DNA of 64,000 bases from Hominisplanchenecus_A murintestinalis (GCF_943193015.1 NZ_CALPCM010000014.1:5147-69146), one strand, 5' to 3'; counted from the stretch's first letter, positions 23,098 through 32,718 are shown. Notes: generated by a model not told the origin, from the letters alone. Translations and numbers: made by a program.

Positions 23098-24516
23098 ATG
23101 TATGATACAAAATCCATGAAAGCGGAGGAATTTATCAGCCATCAAGAGATTATAGACACGTTGTCTTATGCGGAGGAGAACAAATACAATGAGAAACTGA
23201 TTCAGCAGATACTGGATAAGGCAAGGGAGAGGAAGGGACTTTCCCACAGGGAAGCAGCCGTACTGCTGGACTGCGCGATTGAGGAAAAGAATCAGGAAAT
23301 TTATGCTTTGGCAGAGCAGATTAAGAAAGATTTTTACGGAAACAGGATTGTTATGTTTGCTCCGCTTTATCTTTCTAATTATTGTGTAAATGGATGTGTT
23401 TACTGTCCTTATCATGCGAAGAATAAACACATTGCCAGAAAGAAGCTGACGCAGGAGGAAATCCGCCGGGAGGTGGCTGCGCTCCAGGACATGGGACATA
23501 AGCGGCTCGCATTGGAGACGGGGGAAGACCCGGTGAATAGCCCGATTGAGTATGTGCTGGAAAGCATTCAGACGATTTATAGCATGAAACATAAAAATGG
23601 CGCTATCCGCAGGGTAAATGTGAATATAGCAGCCACTACAGTGGAAAACTATAGGAAATTGAAAGAAGCAGGAATCGGGACATATATTCTGTTTCAGGAA
23701 ACGTATCACAAGGAAAGCTATGAGAAACTTCATCCTACAGGTCCGAAACATGATTACGCGTATCATACAGAAGCTATGGACAGGGCGATGGAGGGCGGTA
23801 TTGATGATGTGGGCATTGGCGTGTTGTTCGGGTTAGAGCTTTACCGATATGAATTCGCTGGGCTTTTGATGCATGCAGAGCATTTGGAAGCGGTTCATGG
23901 CGTGGGTCCGCATACGATTAGTGTGCCGAGAATCCGCCATGCGGATGATATTGATGCGGATTCTTTTGATAATGGGATTGATGATGATACTTTTGCAAAA
24001 CTGGTGGCGTGCATCCGTATTGCAGTACCATATACGGGAATGATTGTTTCTACCAGGGAGAGCAGAAAGTGCAGAGAAAGACTGCTGCATCTGGGCGTGT
24101 CTCAGATTAGCGGCGGTTCCAGGACAAGTGTAGGCGGTTATGCAAAAAAGGAGGCGGAAGAAGAGAACTCGGCGCAGTTTGACGTAAGTGATACGCGTTC
24201 TCTGGATGAGGTGGTAAACTGGCTGATGCAGCTTGGGTATATTCCGAGCTTCTGTACGGCGTGCTACCGGGAAGGGCGCACCGGGGACAGGTTTATGAGC
24301 CTGTGTAAGAGCGGGCAGATTCAGAACTGTTGTCATCCGAACGCGCTGATGACTTTGAAAGAATATCTGGAGGATTATGCTTCTGAAGACACGAAAAAAT
24401 TAGGGGAAAAGCTGATTGCATGTGAGATAGAAAAAGTACCCAGAGAAAAGACGAGGGAAATCGCGAAGCGCCATCTGCAGGAAATTTCGGAGGGAAAAAG
24501 AGATTTCCGGTTCTGA
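23098..24516 (+). CDS. hydG: [FeFe]-hydrogenase H-cluster maturase HydG
   Basis: 472 residues. Radical SAM motif CxxxCxxC in 'SNYCVNGCVYCPY' (about residues 96/100/103), and the HydG-specific C-terminal CX2CX22C (C386, C389, C412), which binds the auxiliary cluster with the dangler iron. HydG cleaves tyrosine to make the CO and cyanide ligands of the H-cluster. ThiH is shorter at the C-terminus and lacks the second motif. Immediately followed by hydF; hydE is not in the window. ATG 23098 follows GGGGGGATTGGA. Confidence 0.96.
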   Translation: MYDTKSMKAEEFISHQEIIDTLSYAEENKYNEKLIQQILDKARERKGLSHREAAVLLDCAIEEKNQEIYALAEQIKKDFYGNRIVMFAPLYLSNYCVNGCVYCPYHAKNKHIARKKLTQEEIRREVAALQDMGHKRLALETGEDPVNSPIEYVLESIQTIYSMKHKNGAIRRVNVNIAATTVENYRKLKEAGIGTYILFQETYHKESYEKLHPTGPKHDYAYHTEAMDRAMEGGIDDVGIGVLFGLELYRYEFAGLLMHAEHLEAVHGVGPHTISVPRIRHADDIDADSFDNGIDDDTFAKLVACIRIAVPYTGMIVSTRESRKCRERLLHLGVSQISGGSRTSVGGYAKKEAEEENSAQFDVSDTRSLDEVVNWLMQLGYIPSFCTACYREGRTGDRFMSLCKSGQIQNCCHPNALMTLKEYLEDYASEDTKKLGEKLIACEIEKVPREKTREIAKRHLQEISEGKRDFRF

Positions 24517-24539
24517 CTATAGAAAGGAAGGTAAGGAAA

Positions 24540-25715
24540 ATGAACAGCACGCCATCATCAGAACGGATACACATTGGCATTTTCGGAAAGAGAAATGCAG
24601 GAAAATCAAGTGTTATGAATGCGCTGACAGGGCAAAGCCTTGCCGTCGTGTCGGATGTGAAGGGGACGACCACGGATCCGGTGTCTAAAGCGATGGAGCT
24701 GCTTCCGCTGGGACCGGTGGTGATGATTGACACGCCGGGGATTGATGATGAAGGCGAGCTTGGGGAACTGCGGGTGCAGAAGAGCTATCAGGTGCTGAAC
24801 AGGACAGATATTGCGTTGCTGGTGGTAGACGGAACACAGGGGATGAGCACGGAAGATGAGCGTTTGCTTGACAGAATCAGGGAAAAAGAGATACCTTGGA
24901 TTGTAGTGTTTAATAAGAGTGATTTGGCTTCAAGGGCGCTGCCGAAAGGAAAGAATTATCTTGCGGTCAGCAGTACTACAGGAGAAAATATAGAGGATCT
25001 AAAGACCCTTGTCGCGTGTCAGATACCGGACAGGAGCCAGGGGCGCAGGATTGTAGCGGATTTGCTGGAACCTTCGGACTTTGTGGTGCTGGTGGTACCG
25101 ATTGATAAAGCGGCTCCCAAAGGGCGGCTGATTTTGCCACAGCAGCAGACAATCCGTGATACTTTGGAAGCAGGGGCGGTTTCTATTGTGGTGAAGGAAA
25201 ATGAGCTGAAAACTACTTTAGAGACATTGGGCAAAAAGCCCAGACTGGTGATTACTGATAGCCAGGTGTTCCAGAGGGTGGCGGAAGAAACCCCGGAGGA
25301 TATTGCCCTGACCTCATTTTCTATTCTTTTTGCCCGGTATAAAGGAGAGCTGAAACCTTTTGTGGATGGGGTCAAGGCGCTGGAGAGTATTCAGGACGAA
25401 GATAAAATCTTGATTTCTGAGGGATGTACGCATCGCCGGCAGTGTAATGATATCGGTACGGTGAAGCTTCCGATGTGGATTCGCAGACATACGGGAAAAG
25501 AGCCGGAATTTTCGTTTACCAGCGGTATGGAATTCCCGGCAGACCTGTCGTCTTATAAACTGATTGTACATTGTGGGGGCTGTATGCTGAATGAAAGGGA
25601 GATGCGTTATCGACTGGGGTGTGCATGTGATGCAGGGGTTCCGATTACGAATTATGGGACATTGATTGCGTATATGAATGGAATTTTAGAGAGAAGCCTG
25701 GAAGGCATCGGATAG
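24540..25715 (+). CDS. hydF: [FeFe]-hydrogenase maturation GTPase HydF
   Basis: 391 residues. GTPase domain with P-loop 'GKRNAGKSS' (16-24), 'GTTTDPV' switch I, 'DTPGIDD' and 'NKSD'; dimerisation domain; C-terminal 4Fe-4S domain with C296-x-H298 and C345-xx-C348, the CxHx46CxxC HydF signature. HydF is the scaffold on which HydG and HydE assemble the two-iron subcluster before transfer to the hydrogenase. AGGAAGGTAAGGAAA precedes the start. Same operon as hydG, 23 nt apart. Confidence 0.96.
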   Translation: MNSTPSSERIHIGIFGKRNAGKSSVMNALTGQSLAVVSDVKGTTTDPVSKAMELLPLGPVVMIDTPGIDDEGELGELRVQKSYQVLNRTDIALLVVDGTQGMSTEDERLLDRIREKEIPWIVVFNKSDLASRALPKGKNYLAVSSTTGENIEDLKTLVACQIPDRSQGRRIVADLLEPSDFVVLVVPIDKAAPKGRLILPQQQTIRDTLEAGAVSIVVKENELKTTLETLGKKPRLVITDSQVFQRVAEETPEDIALTSFSILFARYKGELKPFVDGVKALESIQDEDKILISEGCTHRRQCNDIGTVKLPMWIRRHTGKEPEFSFTSGMEFPADLSSYKLIVHCGGCMLNEREMRYRLGCACDAGVPITNYGTLIAYMNGILERSLEGIG

Positions 25716-25762
25716 TCTGTTTGATAGGATTTGGCGCGGGCAGTATAGAAACGGTTTAAAGA

Positions 25763-25790
25763 TGGGCGGCTGTGAAAAAACAGCCGCCCA
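25763..25790. terminator. bidirectional terminator between convergent genes
   Basis: TGGGCGGCTGT and ACAGCCGCCCA enclose GAAAAA. It serves hydF on the left and the DUF4358 gene on the right. Confidence 0.8.
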
Positions 25791-25805
25791 CTAGAGTTTA
25801 GAGGC

Positions 25806-26282
25806 TTAGAAACCTGCGTCTTTTAATACGCTTTCTGCTTTGGAAGCGTCATCTGTCACACAGAGAACTACGTAATTTCCGGAGGTTTTGATGATAGCGC
25901 TGTCAAGCTTTTCTACTTCCTTCGGCGCGTAGCTGGCAAACAGTTCAGACTGGCTTGTTACGCGTGATTTAAAGAGGTCTGCCACTTCCGAAGTATAGCT
26001 GCTGTCTTTACACTTTACTACGGCAACTTCACAAGCGGTTGCTCCGGTGCTCAGGTAAGCGGAACTATCCTCTACCTGTTCCATATCTACGAAATAAGTA
26101 GAAGCAAGAATATCTGCAATGACCGGTTCAGAGGAAAGGGTGCCGTCGCTGACTGTTTCAGAAAGCTGTTTTGCCAAATCAGAAGCGCTGGCTGTCACCT
26201 CTTTTGATGAACTGCCGCCGCAGGCAGTCAGCGAAAGAACAAGCATAATAGCTGCAAAAGTTAAAGATAAATATTTTTTCAT
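25806..26282 (-). CDS. DUF4358-type lipoprotein
   Basis: 158 residues from ATG 26282 with signal peptide and lipobox 'LSLTACGG' (Cys ~20), followed by 'ASDLAKQLSETV' and the family pattern 'ACEVAVVKCKD' and 'VEKLDSAIIKTSGNYVVLCVTDD'. DUF4358 proteins are small extracytoplasmic lipoproteins of unknown function common in Clostridia. In several genomes they are near envelope-acylation genes, as here beside SGNH and MBOAT genes. AGGAGAATCTTAAC precedes the start. Confidence 0.8.
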   Translation of the reverse strand: MKKYLSLTFAAIMLVLSLTACGGSSSKEVTASASDLAKQLSETVSDGTLSSEPVIADILASTYFVDMEQVEDSSAYLSTGATACEVAVVKCKDSSYTSEVADLFKSRVTSQSELFASYAPKEVEKLDSAIIKTSGNYVVLCVTDDASKAESVLKDAGF

Positions 26283-26378
26283 GTTAAGATTCTCCTTTTT
26301 TGTTATAATATAAAATTTATAGTGACTGTCCGGGGCTTTCGGCATAGCTTGGCCTGGCTTTGGGCAGTTACAATCTGT

Positions 26379-27347
26379 TTACAGAGGCTGTGCGGGACTT
26401 TCTGTCTGGCTTTCCGTCTGCGTCTCAGCTTCAGGAGTTGTGGATTCCGCCGGCGTTTCTTCCAAAATATAATGGTCTTTCAGGTATTCCAGCCAGATTT
26501 TACAGTAGGTGTCATACATGTGGACACCGTCGCTGGTCGCTCCTTCGGTGAGGGCTCCGTTTCCGTCGGAAAGCACTTCGTTGATATTTATATAATGATA
26601 TCCCTGTTCTTCGCACAATTCCAGGATTTTTTCATTGGCCGTAGTGATGTTTTTGTTGTTTACGTAGGATGTATCTTCAACTTTGGCTTCTTCTACGTAT
26701 GCAATGCTGATGACATAGACAATGGCGTCAGGAAGCATTTTCTTGATTTCTCCCAGGCAAACTCTGTAGTTTTCCTTAAAATCATTGAAATCCGGTTCGC
26801 CTAAATCGTTTGTGCCCAGCATGACATATACCTTTTTATAATCAGTGTTATACAACGCCTGATACACGGTAATCTGTTCATTATATAGATGTATGTATTT
26901 CTGGGTGAAAATGTCCGTAACATTCATGCCCACGCCGGTCAGGAATGTTCCCTGGGTGATTCCTGACTGGTTGCGGAAGCCTTCCATGCGGGAATCGCCG
27001 ATAAAAACAGCGTCTGAGAAATAGGAATCGTCTATCGGTATATTCTGCTCCGGCACAAGGGCATCGCTGACCGTTGTCGGCAGTGTTTCGGCCTGGGCAG
27101 GCGGTTCCGTAGTGACAGCCGGGGCGGGAGCTTTTGTCTCGCTCTCGGTTTCTGTATCTTTGGTACGTCCGGCGGTGCTGGCAAGCAGCTCGTCAATCTG
27201 GGCATTTACTTGTGTAGTCAGGCTGTCCTTCTTGAAAATATTAATCAGGAGGTTTCCTTCGAACACAAGCAATGCGATAAAAATTAATATAAGCAAACTA
27301 AGAAAACGGCCTGGCTGTTGCCGCTTTCGTTTCTTCTGGTGTGGCAT
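26379..27347 (-). CDS. membrane-anchored SGNH/GDSL hydrolase
   Basis: 322 residues, start ATG 27347 ('MPHQKKRKRQQPG') behind AAAGAGGAAA. One N-terminal membrane helix, a Thr/Pro/Glu-rich spacer to ~110, then an SGNH domain: 'AVFIGDSRMEGF' (block I, nucleophile Ser), 'YVMLGTNDLGE' (block III Asn) and 'SDGVHMYDTYCKIW' (block V Asp/His). It probably transfers or removes acetyl groups on an extracellular glycan, consistent with the divergent MBOAT and DHHW genes. Its promoter region carries the sequence shared with polC. Confidence 0.85.
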   Translation of the reverse strand: MPHQKKRKRQQPGRFLSLLILIFIALLVFEGNLLINIFKKDSLTTQVNAQIDELLASTAGRTKDTETESETKAPAPAVTTEPPAQAETLPTTVSDALVPEQNIPIDDSYFSDAVFIGDSRMEGFRNQSGITQGTFLTGVGMNVTDIFTQKYIHLYNEQITVYQALYNTDYKKVYVMLGTNDLGEPDFNDFKENYRVCLGEIKKMLPDAIVYVISIAYVEEAKVEDTSYVNNKNITTANEKILELCEEQGYHYININEVLSDGNGALTEGATSDGVHMYDTYCKIWLEYLKDHYILEETPAESTTPEAETQTESQTESPAQPL

Positions 27348-27408
27348 ATTTTCCTCTTTCTGGCGCACATGCTGCGTCATTATAGTATATATCGGAAGTT
27401 CACTTCCC
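27345..27408 (-). repeat. leader sequence shared with polC (copy A)
   Basis: On the minus strand GGGAAGTGAACTTCC, a spacer with TATAATG, then ACGCAGCATGTGCG and GAAAGAGGAA lead directly to the SGNH start. The same sequence in the same order precedes polC (33782-33844). The last 36 nt are an open frame in both cases. Confidence 0.75.
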
Positions 27409-27533
27409 GTAACAGTTAATGAAAAATTCGTTTGTCTTTTCTTCCCCTCTATTATATAATAAACCCGTTAATTGTAAATAGTTTTTTCGAATCTTAAAGA
27501 AAATTAATGAAAAAGATAAATGTGAGGTAATAT

Positions 27534-28958
27534 ATGGTTTTCAGCAGCCTGCTTTTTATGTTCCGGTTTCTTCCGGTAGTTCTGGTTTTGTACTTTGCGG
27601 CTCCGAGGAAGGTCAGGAACCTGATTCTGTTTGTGTTCAGCCTGTTCTTTTATGCATGGGGCGAGCCGAGGTATGTATTTTTGATGTTGTTTTCCATCAC
27701 AATGGATTATACAATGGGGCGTCTGATTAGCAAGTTTAAGGAACAGGGAAAGCTGAAAAAAGCGAAATTTACACTGGCATTTTCCGTAACGGTAAATTTA
27801 GGAATACTTGCGTTTTTTAAATATGCGGATTTTATCATAGGCTCTATCAATGGGGGGCTGGGAGTAAGCCTGCCGATGCCTGGGGTTCCGCTGCCCATAG
27901 GTATTTCTTTTTTTACCTTCCAGACCATGTCTTATACGGTGGATGTATACCGGGGAGCTACGAAGGTACAGCGCAATTGGATTAACTATGGCACTTATGT
28001 TTCTATGTTTCCCCAGCTTATTGCGGGGCCTATTGTGCAGTATAAGACCATTGCAGAGCAGATGATGCAGAAAAACCGAGAGAGTGTGGATGATTTTGCT
28101 TATGGCGTGCAGAGGTTTATGGCGGGTGTGGGAAAGAAGGTTCTGTTGGCGAACAATATCGGCGTCCTCTGCGATACGGTCATGGCGATGCCTATGGAGA
28201 ATGTTCCGGTGGCCACGGCATGGCTGGGGGCGGCAGCGTACACGTTCCAGATTTATTTTGACTTTTCCGGGTATTCGGATATGGCAATCGGGCTGGGAAA
28301 GATGTTTGGTTTTCATTTCCTGGAGAACTTTGAACATCCTTATGTGGCGAAAAGTATCACAGAGTTTTGGCGGCGCTGGCACATCTCTCTCAGTTCCTGG
28401 TTCCGTGAGTATGTATATATTCCATTGGGCGGGAACCGCAGGGGAATGGCGAAGCAGGTGCGGAATATTTTCGTGGTTTGGATACTTACCGGAATCTGGC
28501 ATGGCGCGAGCTGGAATTATGTGCTGTGGGGGTTGTACTATGGATGCTTCTTGATATTGGAAAAGTTTGTGATTGGGAAATGGGTGAAGAAACTGCCGGG
28601 AATTTTTCAGAACCTGTATACCCTTTTGATTGTAGTGTTTGGCTGGGTGATTTTTAAATGTGAGGACTTGACGCTTTGCGGTTCGTATCTGAAGGCTATG
28701 TTTGGAGGCTATGGGGCAGGAATGTTCAATACGGAAACGATATATCTTCTATATAATTATGCAGTACTGCTGGTGATTCTGGTATTGGGATGCACAACCC
28801 TGCCGAAACGGTGGGGGGAGAGGCTGCTTACCTGTTTCCGGGAGGGCGGCGCTGTACAGATGGTCCTCAGATGTACGTTCTGTGCAGGAATTTTTGTGAT
28901 TTCTGTGGCGTATCTGGTAGATGCTACGTATAACCCGTTTTTGTATTTTAGGTTTTAA
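27534..28958 (+). CDS. MBOAT family O-acyltransferase (AlgI/DltB-like)
   Basis: 474 residues with about ten membrane segments. Signature regions are 'LPIGISFFTFQTMSYTVDVYRG', 'ITEFWRRWHISLSSWFREYVYIPLGGN' and the catalytic His in 'ILTGIWHGASWNYVLWG'. AlgI/PatA/DltB-type enzymes pass acyl groups across the membrane to extracellular polymers. ATG 27534 follows GTGAGGTAATAT. The DHHW gene begins 11 nt downstream and the SGNH gene is divergent, forming a typical polysaccharide-acetylation set. Confidence 0.92.
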   Translation: MVFSSLLFMFRFLPVVLVLYFAAPRKVRNLILFVFSLFFYAWGEPRYVFLMLFSITMDYTMGRLISKFKEQGKLKKAKFTLAFSVTVNLGILAFFKYADFIIGSINGGLGVSLPMPGVPLPIGISFFTFQTMSYTVDVYRGATKVQRNWINYGTYVSMFPQLIAGPIVQYKTIAEQMMQKNRESVDDFAYGVQRFMAGVGKKVLLANNIGVLCDTVMAMPMENVPVATAWLGAAAYTFQIYFDFSGYSDMAIGLGKMFGFHFLENFEHPYVAKSITEFWRRWHISLSSWFREYVYIPLGGNRRGMAKQVRNIFVVWILTGIWHGASWNYVLWGLYYGCFLILEKFVIGKWVKKLPGIFQNLYTLLIVVFGWVIFKCEDLTLCGSYLKAMFGGYGAGMFNTETIYLLYNYAVLLVILVLGCTTLPKRWGERLLTCFREGGAVQMVLRCTFCAGIFVISVAYLVDATYNPFLYFRF

Positions 28959-28969
28959 CGGAGGAAAGA

Positions 28970-30109
28970 ATGGGACAGAAAAGACAAAACCAGATTATTA
29001 TTTTTCTATTTCTTGTGCTGATATTTGGCATGGCTTTGGCAAGTATTTTTGCGCCGAAGAAGGAATTTTCCGACAGGGAGAACCGGAGCCTGGCGCAGAT
29101 GCCCCAGCTTTCACTGGAAGCGTATTTTAGCGGGGAGTTTGCAAAGGATTATGAGTCGTATATTACGGATCAGTTCGTGGGCAGGGATCGCTGGATTGGC
29201 CTGAAAACGGGAGCGGAGCGGGCGATGCTCAAACAGGAGAGCAATGATATTTATTTTGCTGCGGATGGCTATCTGATAGAGAAGCACACAGGAAGTTTTA
29301 CGGAGAAGCGGGCGGAAGATAATATTTCTTATCTGGCTGGTTTTATGAAGGAGATGAAAGCGCGCTATGGGGAAGGACGGGCCACGGCTATGATCGTGCC
29401 AAATGCGGTGGAGATTTTGAAAGACAAACTGCCCCCGTTTGCTTCACCTTATGATCAAAGTGTTTATCTGAAAAAAATAGAGGAGGCGCTGCCGGAAGGA
29501 ACCTGGTTTGACAGTGCGGCGGTGCTGAGGGAGCACACGGACGAAGAGATTTATTACAGGACAGATCATCACTGGAAAACGCTGGCGGCATACTATGTGT
29601 ATGCTGCGTGGGCAAAGGAGAAAGGATTTGAGCCGCCTTCGCTGTCAGACTATGAAGTGCAGACGGTGACAGAGGAGTTTCAGGGAACCATTGAGGCGAA
29701 AGTCGGCGGTGACGTGGGATTTGACTCCATCGGAATTTTTAAGCCGAAGAAGGAGTTTCCGTATCTGGTGGAATATAACAGGAATGAGATGAAAACAGAC
29801 ATTTATGAGTGGAGCGCATTGGAGACGAAAGATAAGTACGCGCTGTTTTTCGGAGGAAACCACCCCATAGTAGAAGGGACAGTGAAAAACGGAAGCGGCA
29901 GGAGGCTGCTTGTTATCAAGGATTCCTATGCGAATAGTTTTCTGCCGTTTGCATTCCGGGATTTTTCCCAGGTGGATTTTGTGGATTTAAGGTATTTTAA
30001 TGAGAGCCTCAGGGAATATAGAGAGGGCAGGGATTATACAGATATCCTGTTTTTATATAATGCTTCGGGGTTCGCAGAAGACCCGAACGTAGCCAAACTG
30101 AAGAATTAA
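28970..30109 (+). CDS. DHHW-motif (AlgX/AlgJ-like) acetylation protein
   Basis: 379 residues with an N-terminal membrane anchor ('IIIFLFLVLIFGMALASIF'), then 'EFSDRENRSLAQMPQLS' and the name-giving motif 'YYRTDHHWKTLAAYYVYAAW' with a late 'LLVIKDSYANSFLPF', the catalytic Ser block of AlgX/AlgJ-like esterase folds. It would receive acyl groups from the upstream MBOAT protein on the outer face of the membrane. Same operon as the MBOAT gene. GGAGGAAAGA precedes the start. Confidence 0.88.
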   Translation: MGQKRQNQIIIFLFLVLIFGMALASIFAPKKEFSDRENRSLAQMPQLSLEAYFSGEFAKDYESYITDQFVGRDRWIGLKTGAERAMLKQESNDIYFAADGYLIEKHTGSFTEKRAEDNISYLAGFMKEMKARYGEGRATAMIVPNAVEILKDKLPPFASPYDQSVYLKKIEEALPEGTWFDSAAVLREHTDEEIYYRTDHHWKTLAAYYVYAAWAKEKGFEPPSLSDYEVQTVTEEFQGTIEAKVGGDVGFDSIGIFKPKKEFPYLVEYNRNEMKTDIYEWSALETKDKYALFFGGNHPIVEGTVKNGSGRRLLVIKDSYANSFLPFAFRDFSQVDFVDLRYFNESLREYREGRDYTDILFLYNASGFAEDPNVAKLKN

Positions 30110-30122
30110 GGAGGGAAAGCAT

Positions 30123-30974
30123 ATGAGCTATGCGGATCAGGTATTTACAGCCATGTGCCATGATATTATTGAGAACGGCGTGAGCACGGAGGGGGAAAAA
30201 GTGCGCCCCATATGGAAGGATACCGGGGAATCGGCCTATACGATTAAGCGTTTCGGCGTGGTGAACCGTTACGATTTGAGGAGAGAGTTTCCGGCCCTCA
30301 CTTTGAGAAAGACGGCGCTGAAAAGCGCGTTTGACGAGATTTTGTGGATTTGGCAGAAGAAATCCAACAATGTCCATGAGCTGAACAGCCATATCTGGGA
30401 TGCCTGGGCAGATGAAGAAGGTTCCATCGGAAAGGCTTACGGCTACCAGCTGGGCGTGAAGCATGCCTACCGGGAAGGGATGATGGATCAGGTGGACAGG
30501 GCGCTGTTTGATTTAAAAAATAATCCCTACAGCCGCCGGATTATGACAAATATTTATGTCCATGCGGATTTGCATGAGATGAGCCTTTATCCCTGTGCTT
30601 ACAGCATGACATTTAATGTGACGCAGGAAAAAGGGAAAGAGCGGCTGACTCTGAACGCAGTGCTGAACCAGCGCTCCCAGGATGTGCTGACGGCAAATAA
30701 TTGGAATGTGTGCCAGTACGCGCTGCTTCTGATGATGATGGCGCAGGTGTGCGGCATGGAGGCCGGGGAGCTTCTGCATGTCATTGCGGACGCCCATATT
30801 TATGACAGGCATGTGCCGATGGTGGAAGAGCTGATTTCCAGAGAGAGCCATCCAGCGCCGAAGGTATGGCTGAATCCGGAAATTCAGGACTTTTATCAGT
30901 TTACCGTGGAGGATTTGTATGTGAAAGACTATGTGACGGGGCCGCAGATAAAAAATATACCCGTTGCGGTTTAG
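30123..30974 (+). CDS. thyA: thymidylate synthase
   Basis: 283 residues, catalytic Cys158 in 'LYPCAYSMTFNV', followed by 'RSQDVLTANNWNVCQYALL' and 'IADAHIYDRHVPMVEEL'. It methylates dUMP using methylene-tetrahydrofolate, yielding dihydrofolate recycled by the enzyme encoded next. GGAGGGAAAGCAT precedes the start. The spacing of 13 nt after the DHHW gene suggests co-transcription by position rather than function. Confidence 0.95.
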   Translation: MSYADQVFTAMCHDIIENGVSTEGEKVRPIWKDTGESAYTIKRFGVVNRYDLRREFPALTLRKTALKSAFDEILWIWQKKSNNVHELNSHIWDAWADEEGSIGKAYGYQLGVKHAYREGMMDQVDRALFDLKNNPYSRRIMTNIYVHADLHEMSLYPCAYSMTFNVTQEKGKERLTLNAVLNQRSQDVLTANNWNVCQYALLLMMMAQVCGMEAGELLHVIADAHIYDRHVPMVEELISRESHPAPKVWLNPEIQDFYQFTVEDLYVKDYVTGPQIKNIPVAV

Positions 30975-30989
30975 GCGTAGGAGGTGCGT

Positions 30990-31481
30990 ATGAATTTAAT
31001 TGTAGCAGTAGATGAAAACTGGGCAATCGGAAAAGATAATAAGCTCCTGGTGAGCATTCCGTCAGATATGAAGTTTTTCAGGGAAACGACGACAGGTAAG
31101 GTGGTGGTAATGGGGAGAAAGACTTTAGAAAGCTTTCCCAACGGGCTGCCGCTAAAGAACAGGACAAACATTGTACTTACCAGAAACCGTGATTACCAGG
31201 TAAAAGATGCGATTGTCGTGCATTCAGTGCCGGAACTGCTGGTAAAGCTGGATAAGTATAGCAGCGAGGATGTGTATGTGATTGGCGGGGACAGTGTGTA
31301 CCAGGAACTGCTCCCTTACTGTGATGTAGCGCATGTGACAAAGATAAACCACGTTTATGCGGCGGACTCCTGGTTTCCGAACCTGGATGAGACGGGAGAA
31401 TGGGAAATTACCGGGGAGAGCGAAGAACAGACATATTTTGATTTGGAATATACGTTTGTACGCTATGAGAAGAAAAGATAA
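30990..31481 (+). CDS. folA: dihydrofolate reductase
   Basis: 163 residues. 'LIVAVDENWAIGKDNKLLVSIPSDMKFF' is the N-terminal signature with the acidic substrate-binding Asp; 'VVVMGRKTLESFP' and 'DVYVIGGDSVYQELLPYCD' bind NADPH. It regenerates tetrahydrofolate after thyA. ATG 30990 is chosen; GTG 30984 lies within the AGGAGGTG ribosome site. Only 15 nt follow thyA, a classic thyA-folA pair. Confidence 0.94.
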   Translation: MNLIVAVDENWAIGKDNKLLVSIPSDMKFFRETTTGKVVVMGRKTLESFPNGLPLKNRTNIVLTRNRDYQVKDAIVVHSVPELLVKLDKYSSEDVYVIGGDSVYQELLPYCDVAHVTKINHVYAADSWFPNLDETGEWEITGESEEQTYFDLEYTFVRYEKKR

Positions 31482-31487
31482 AAATTT

Positions 31488-31517
31488 TTGTTCACAATGG
31501 AAAAAGTGCGTTATAAT
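31488..31517 (+). promoter_or_regulatory. promoter for the aminotransferase gene
   Basis: TTGTTC, 18 nt, TATAAT (31512-31517); an alternative -35 TTCACA has only 15-nt spacing. Confidence 0.55.
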
Positions 31518-31549
31518 GAAAACAATATAAAAATATGGGAGGGATAAAC

Positions 31550-32575
31550 ATGGCAAAGAAAAATATTGACTGGGCAAATCTTGGGTTTCAGTATCAGATG
31601 ACTGCAATGAGGTATGTATCAGACTTTAAAGAGGGAAAATGGGATGAAGGCAGGCTGACAGAGGATGCGAATGTCGTGCTGAATGAGTGCGCGGGCGTTC
31701 TGCAGTATGCACAGACGATTTTTGAGGGATTGAAAGCTTACACCACAGAGGATGGGCGTATCGTTACGTTTCGCCCGGATTTGAATGCAGACCGTATGGT
31801 GGATTCCGCCAAAAGGCTGGAAATGCCAGTATTCCCGAAAGAGCGTTTCCTGGATGCTGTTCACCAGACCGTGGCTGCGAATGCAGATTATGTGCCGCCG
31901 TATGGGTCAGGGGCATCTTTATATATTCGCCCATATATGTTTGGGACAAACCCGGTTATCGGCGTAAAGCCGGCGGATGAATATCAGTTCCGTGTATTTA
32001 CGACTCCGGTAGGGCCATATTTTAAGGGAGGTGTCCGTCCGTTGACGATCAGGGTAAGTGATTTCGACCGCGCGGCTCCTCATGGGACAGGACATATTAA
32101 GGCAGGGCTGAACTATGCCATGAGTATGCACGCGATTGTAGACGCTCATGTCCAGGGGTTTGATGAGAATATGTACCTGGACGCGGCTACCAGGACGAAC
32201 GTAGAGGAAACAGGCGGTGCGAACTTCCTGTTTGTGACGAAAGATAATAAAGTCGTAACGCCGAAGTCAGGAAGTATTCTGCCGTCCATTACCCGGCGCT
32301 CACTGCTCTATGTTGCGAAGGAATATCTGGGGCTGGAAGTAGAAGAGAGGGAAGTTCCGTTTGAAGAAGTAAAAGAGTTCGCAGAATGCGGTCTGTGCGG
32401 CACGGCGGCCGTGATTTCCCCGGTAGGGAAAATCGTAGACCACGGGAAAGAAATCTGCCTGCCGGCAGGGATGGAAGCGATGGGGCCTGTTACCCAGAAG
32501 CTGTATGATACCCTTACCGGTATCCAGATGGGGCGTATTGAGGCGCCGGAAGGATGGATACATGTGATAGAGTAA
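31550..32575 (+). CDS. ilvE: branched-chain amino acid aminotransferase
   Basis: 341 residues, fold type IV PLP enzyme. 'QTIFEGLKAYTTEDG' , 'RPYMFGTNPVIGVKP', 'GHIKAGLNYAMSM' (the PLP lysine), 'EETGGANFLFVTKDN' and 'SILPSITRRSLLYVAKE' follow the class-II ilvE pattern. It interconverts Val, Leu, Ile and their keto acids with glutamate. AGGGATAAAC precedes ATG 31550. Monocistronic with its own terminator. Confidence 0.95.
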   Translation: MAKKNIDWANLGFQYQMTAMRYVSDFKEGKWDEGRLTEDANVVLNECAGVLQYAQTIFEGLKAYTTEDGRIVTFRPDLNADRMVDSAKRLEMPVFPKERFLDAVHQTVAANADYVPPYGSGASLYIRPYMFGTNPVIGVKPADEYQFRVFTTPVGPYFKGGVRPLTIRVSDFDRAAPHGTGHIKAGLNYAMSMHAIVDAHVQGFDENMYLDAATRTNVEETGGANFLFVTKDNKVVTPKSGSILPSITRRSLLYVAKEYLGLEVEEREVPFEEVKEFAECGLCGTAAVISPVGKIVDHGKEICLPAGMEAMGPVTQKLYDTLTGIQMGRIEAPEGWIHVIE

Positions 32576-32620
32576 GGCATGGAAAAGGCGTAGAGCTTGG
32601 ATAATTTTATGATGGAAAGA

Positions 32621-32656
32621 ATGCCGCTGTATTTTATGCAGGAAATACAGCGGCAT
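32621..32656 (+). terminator. terminator after ilvE
   Basis: ATGCCGCTGTATTT and AAATACAGCGGCAT form a 14-bp perfect stem, followed by AATTATAATATTTT. Confidence 0.7.
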
Positions 32657-32718
32657 AATTATAATATTTTAAAAAGGGAAGAAAGCTCTATGGATTTGAA
32701 AGAATAGAGGAGGATTTC

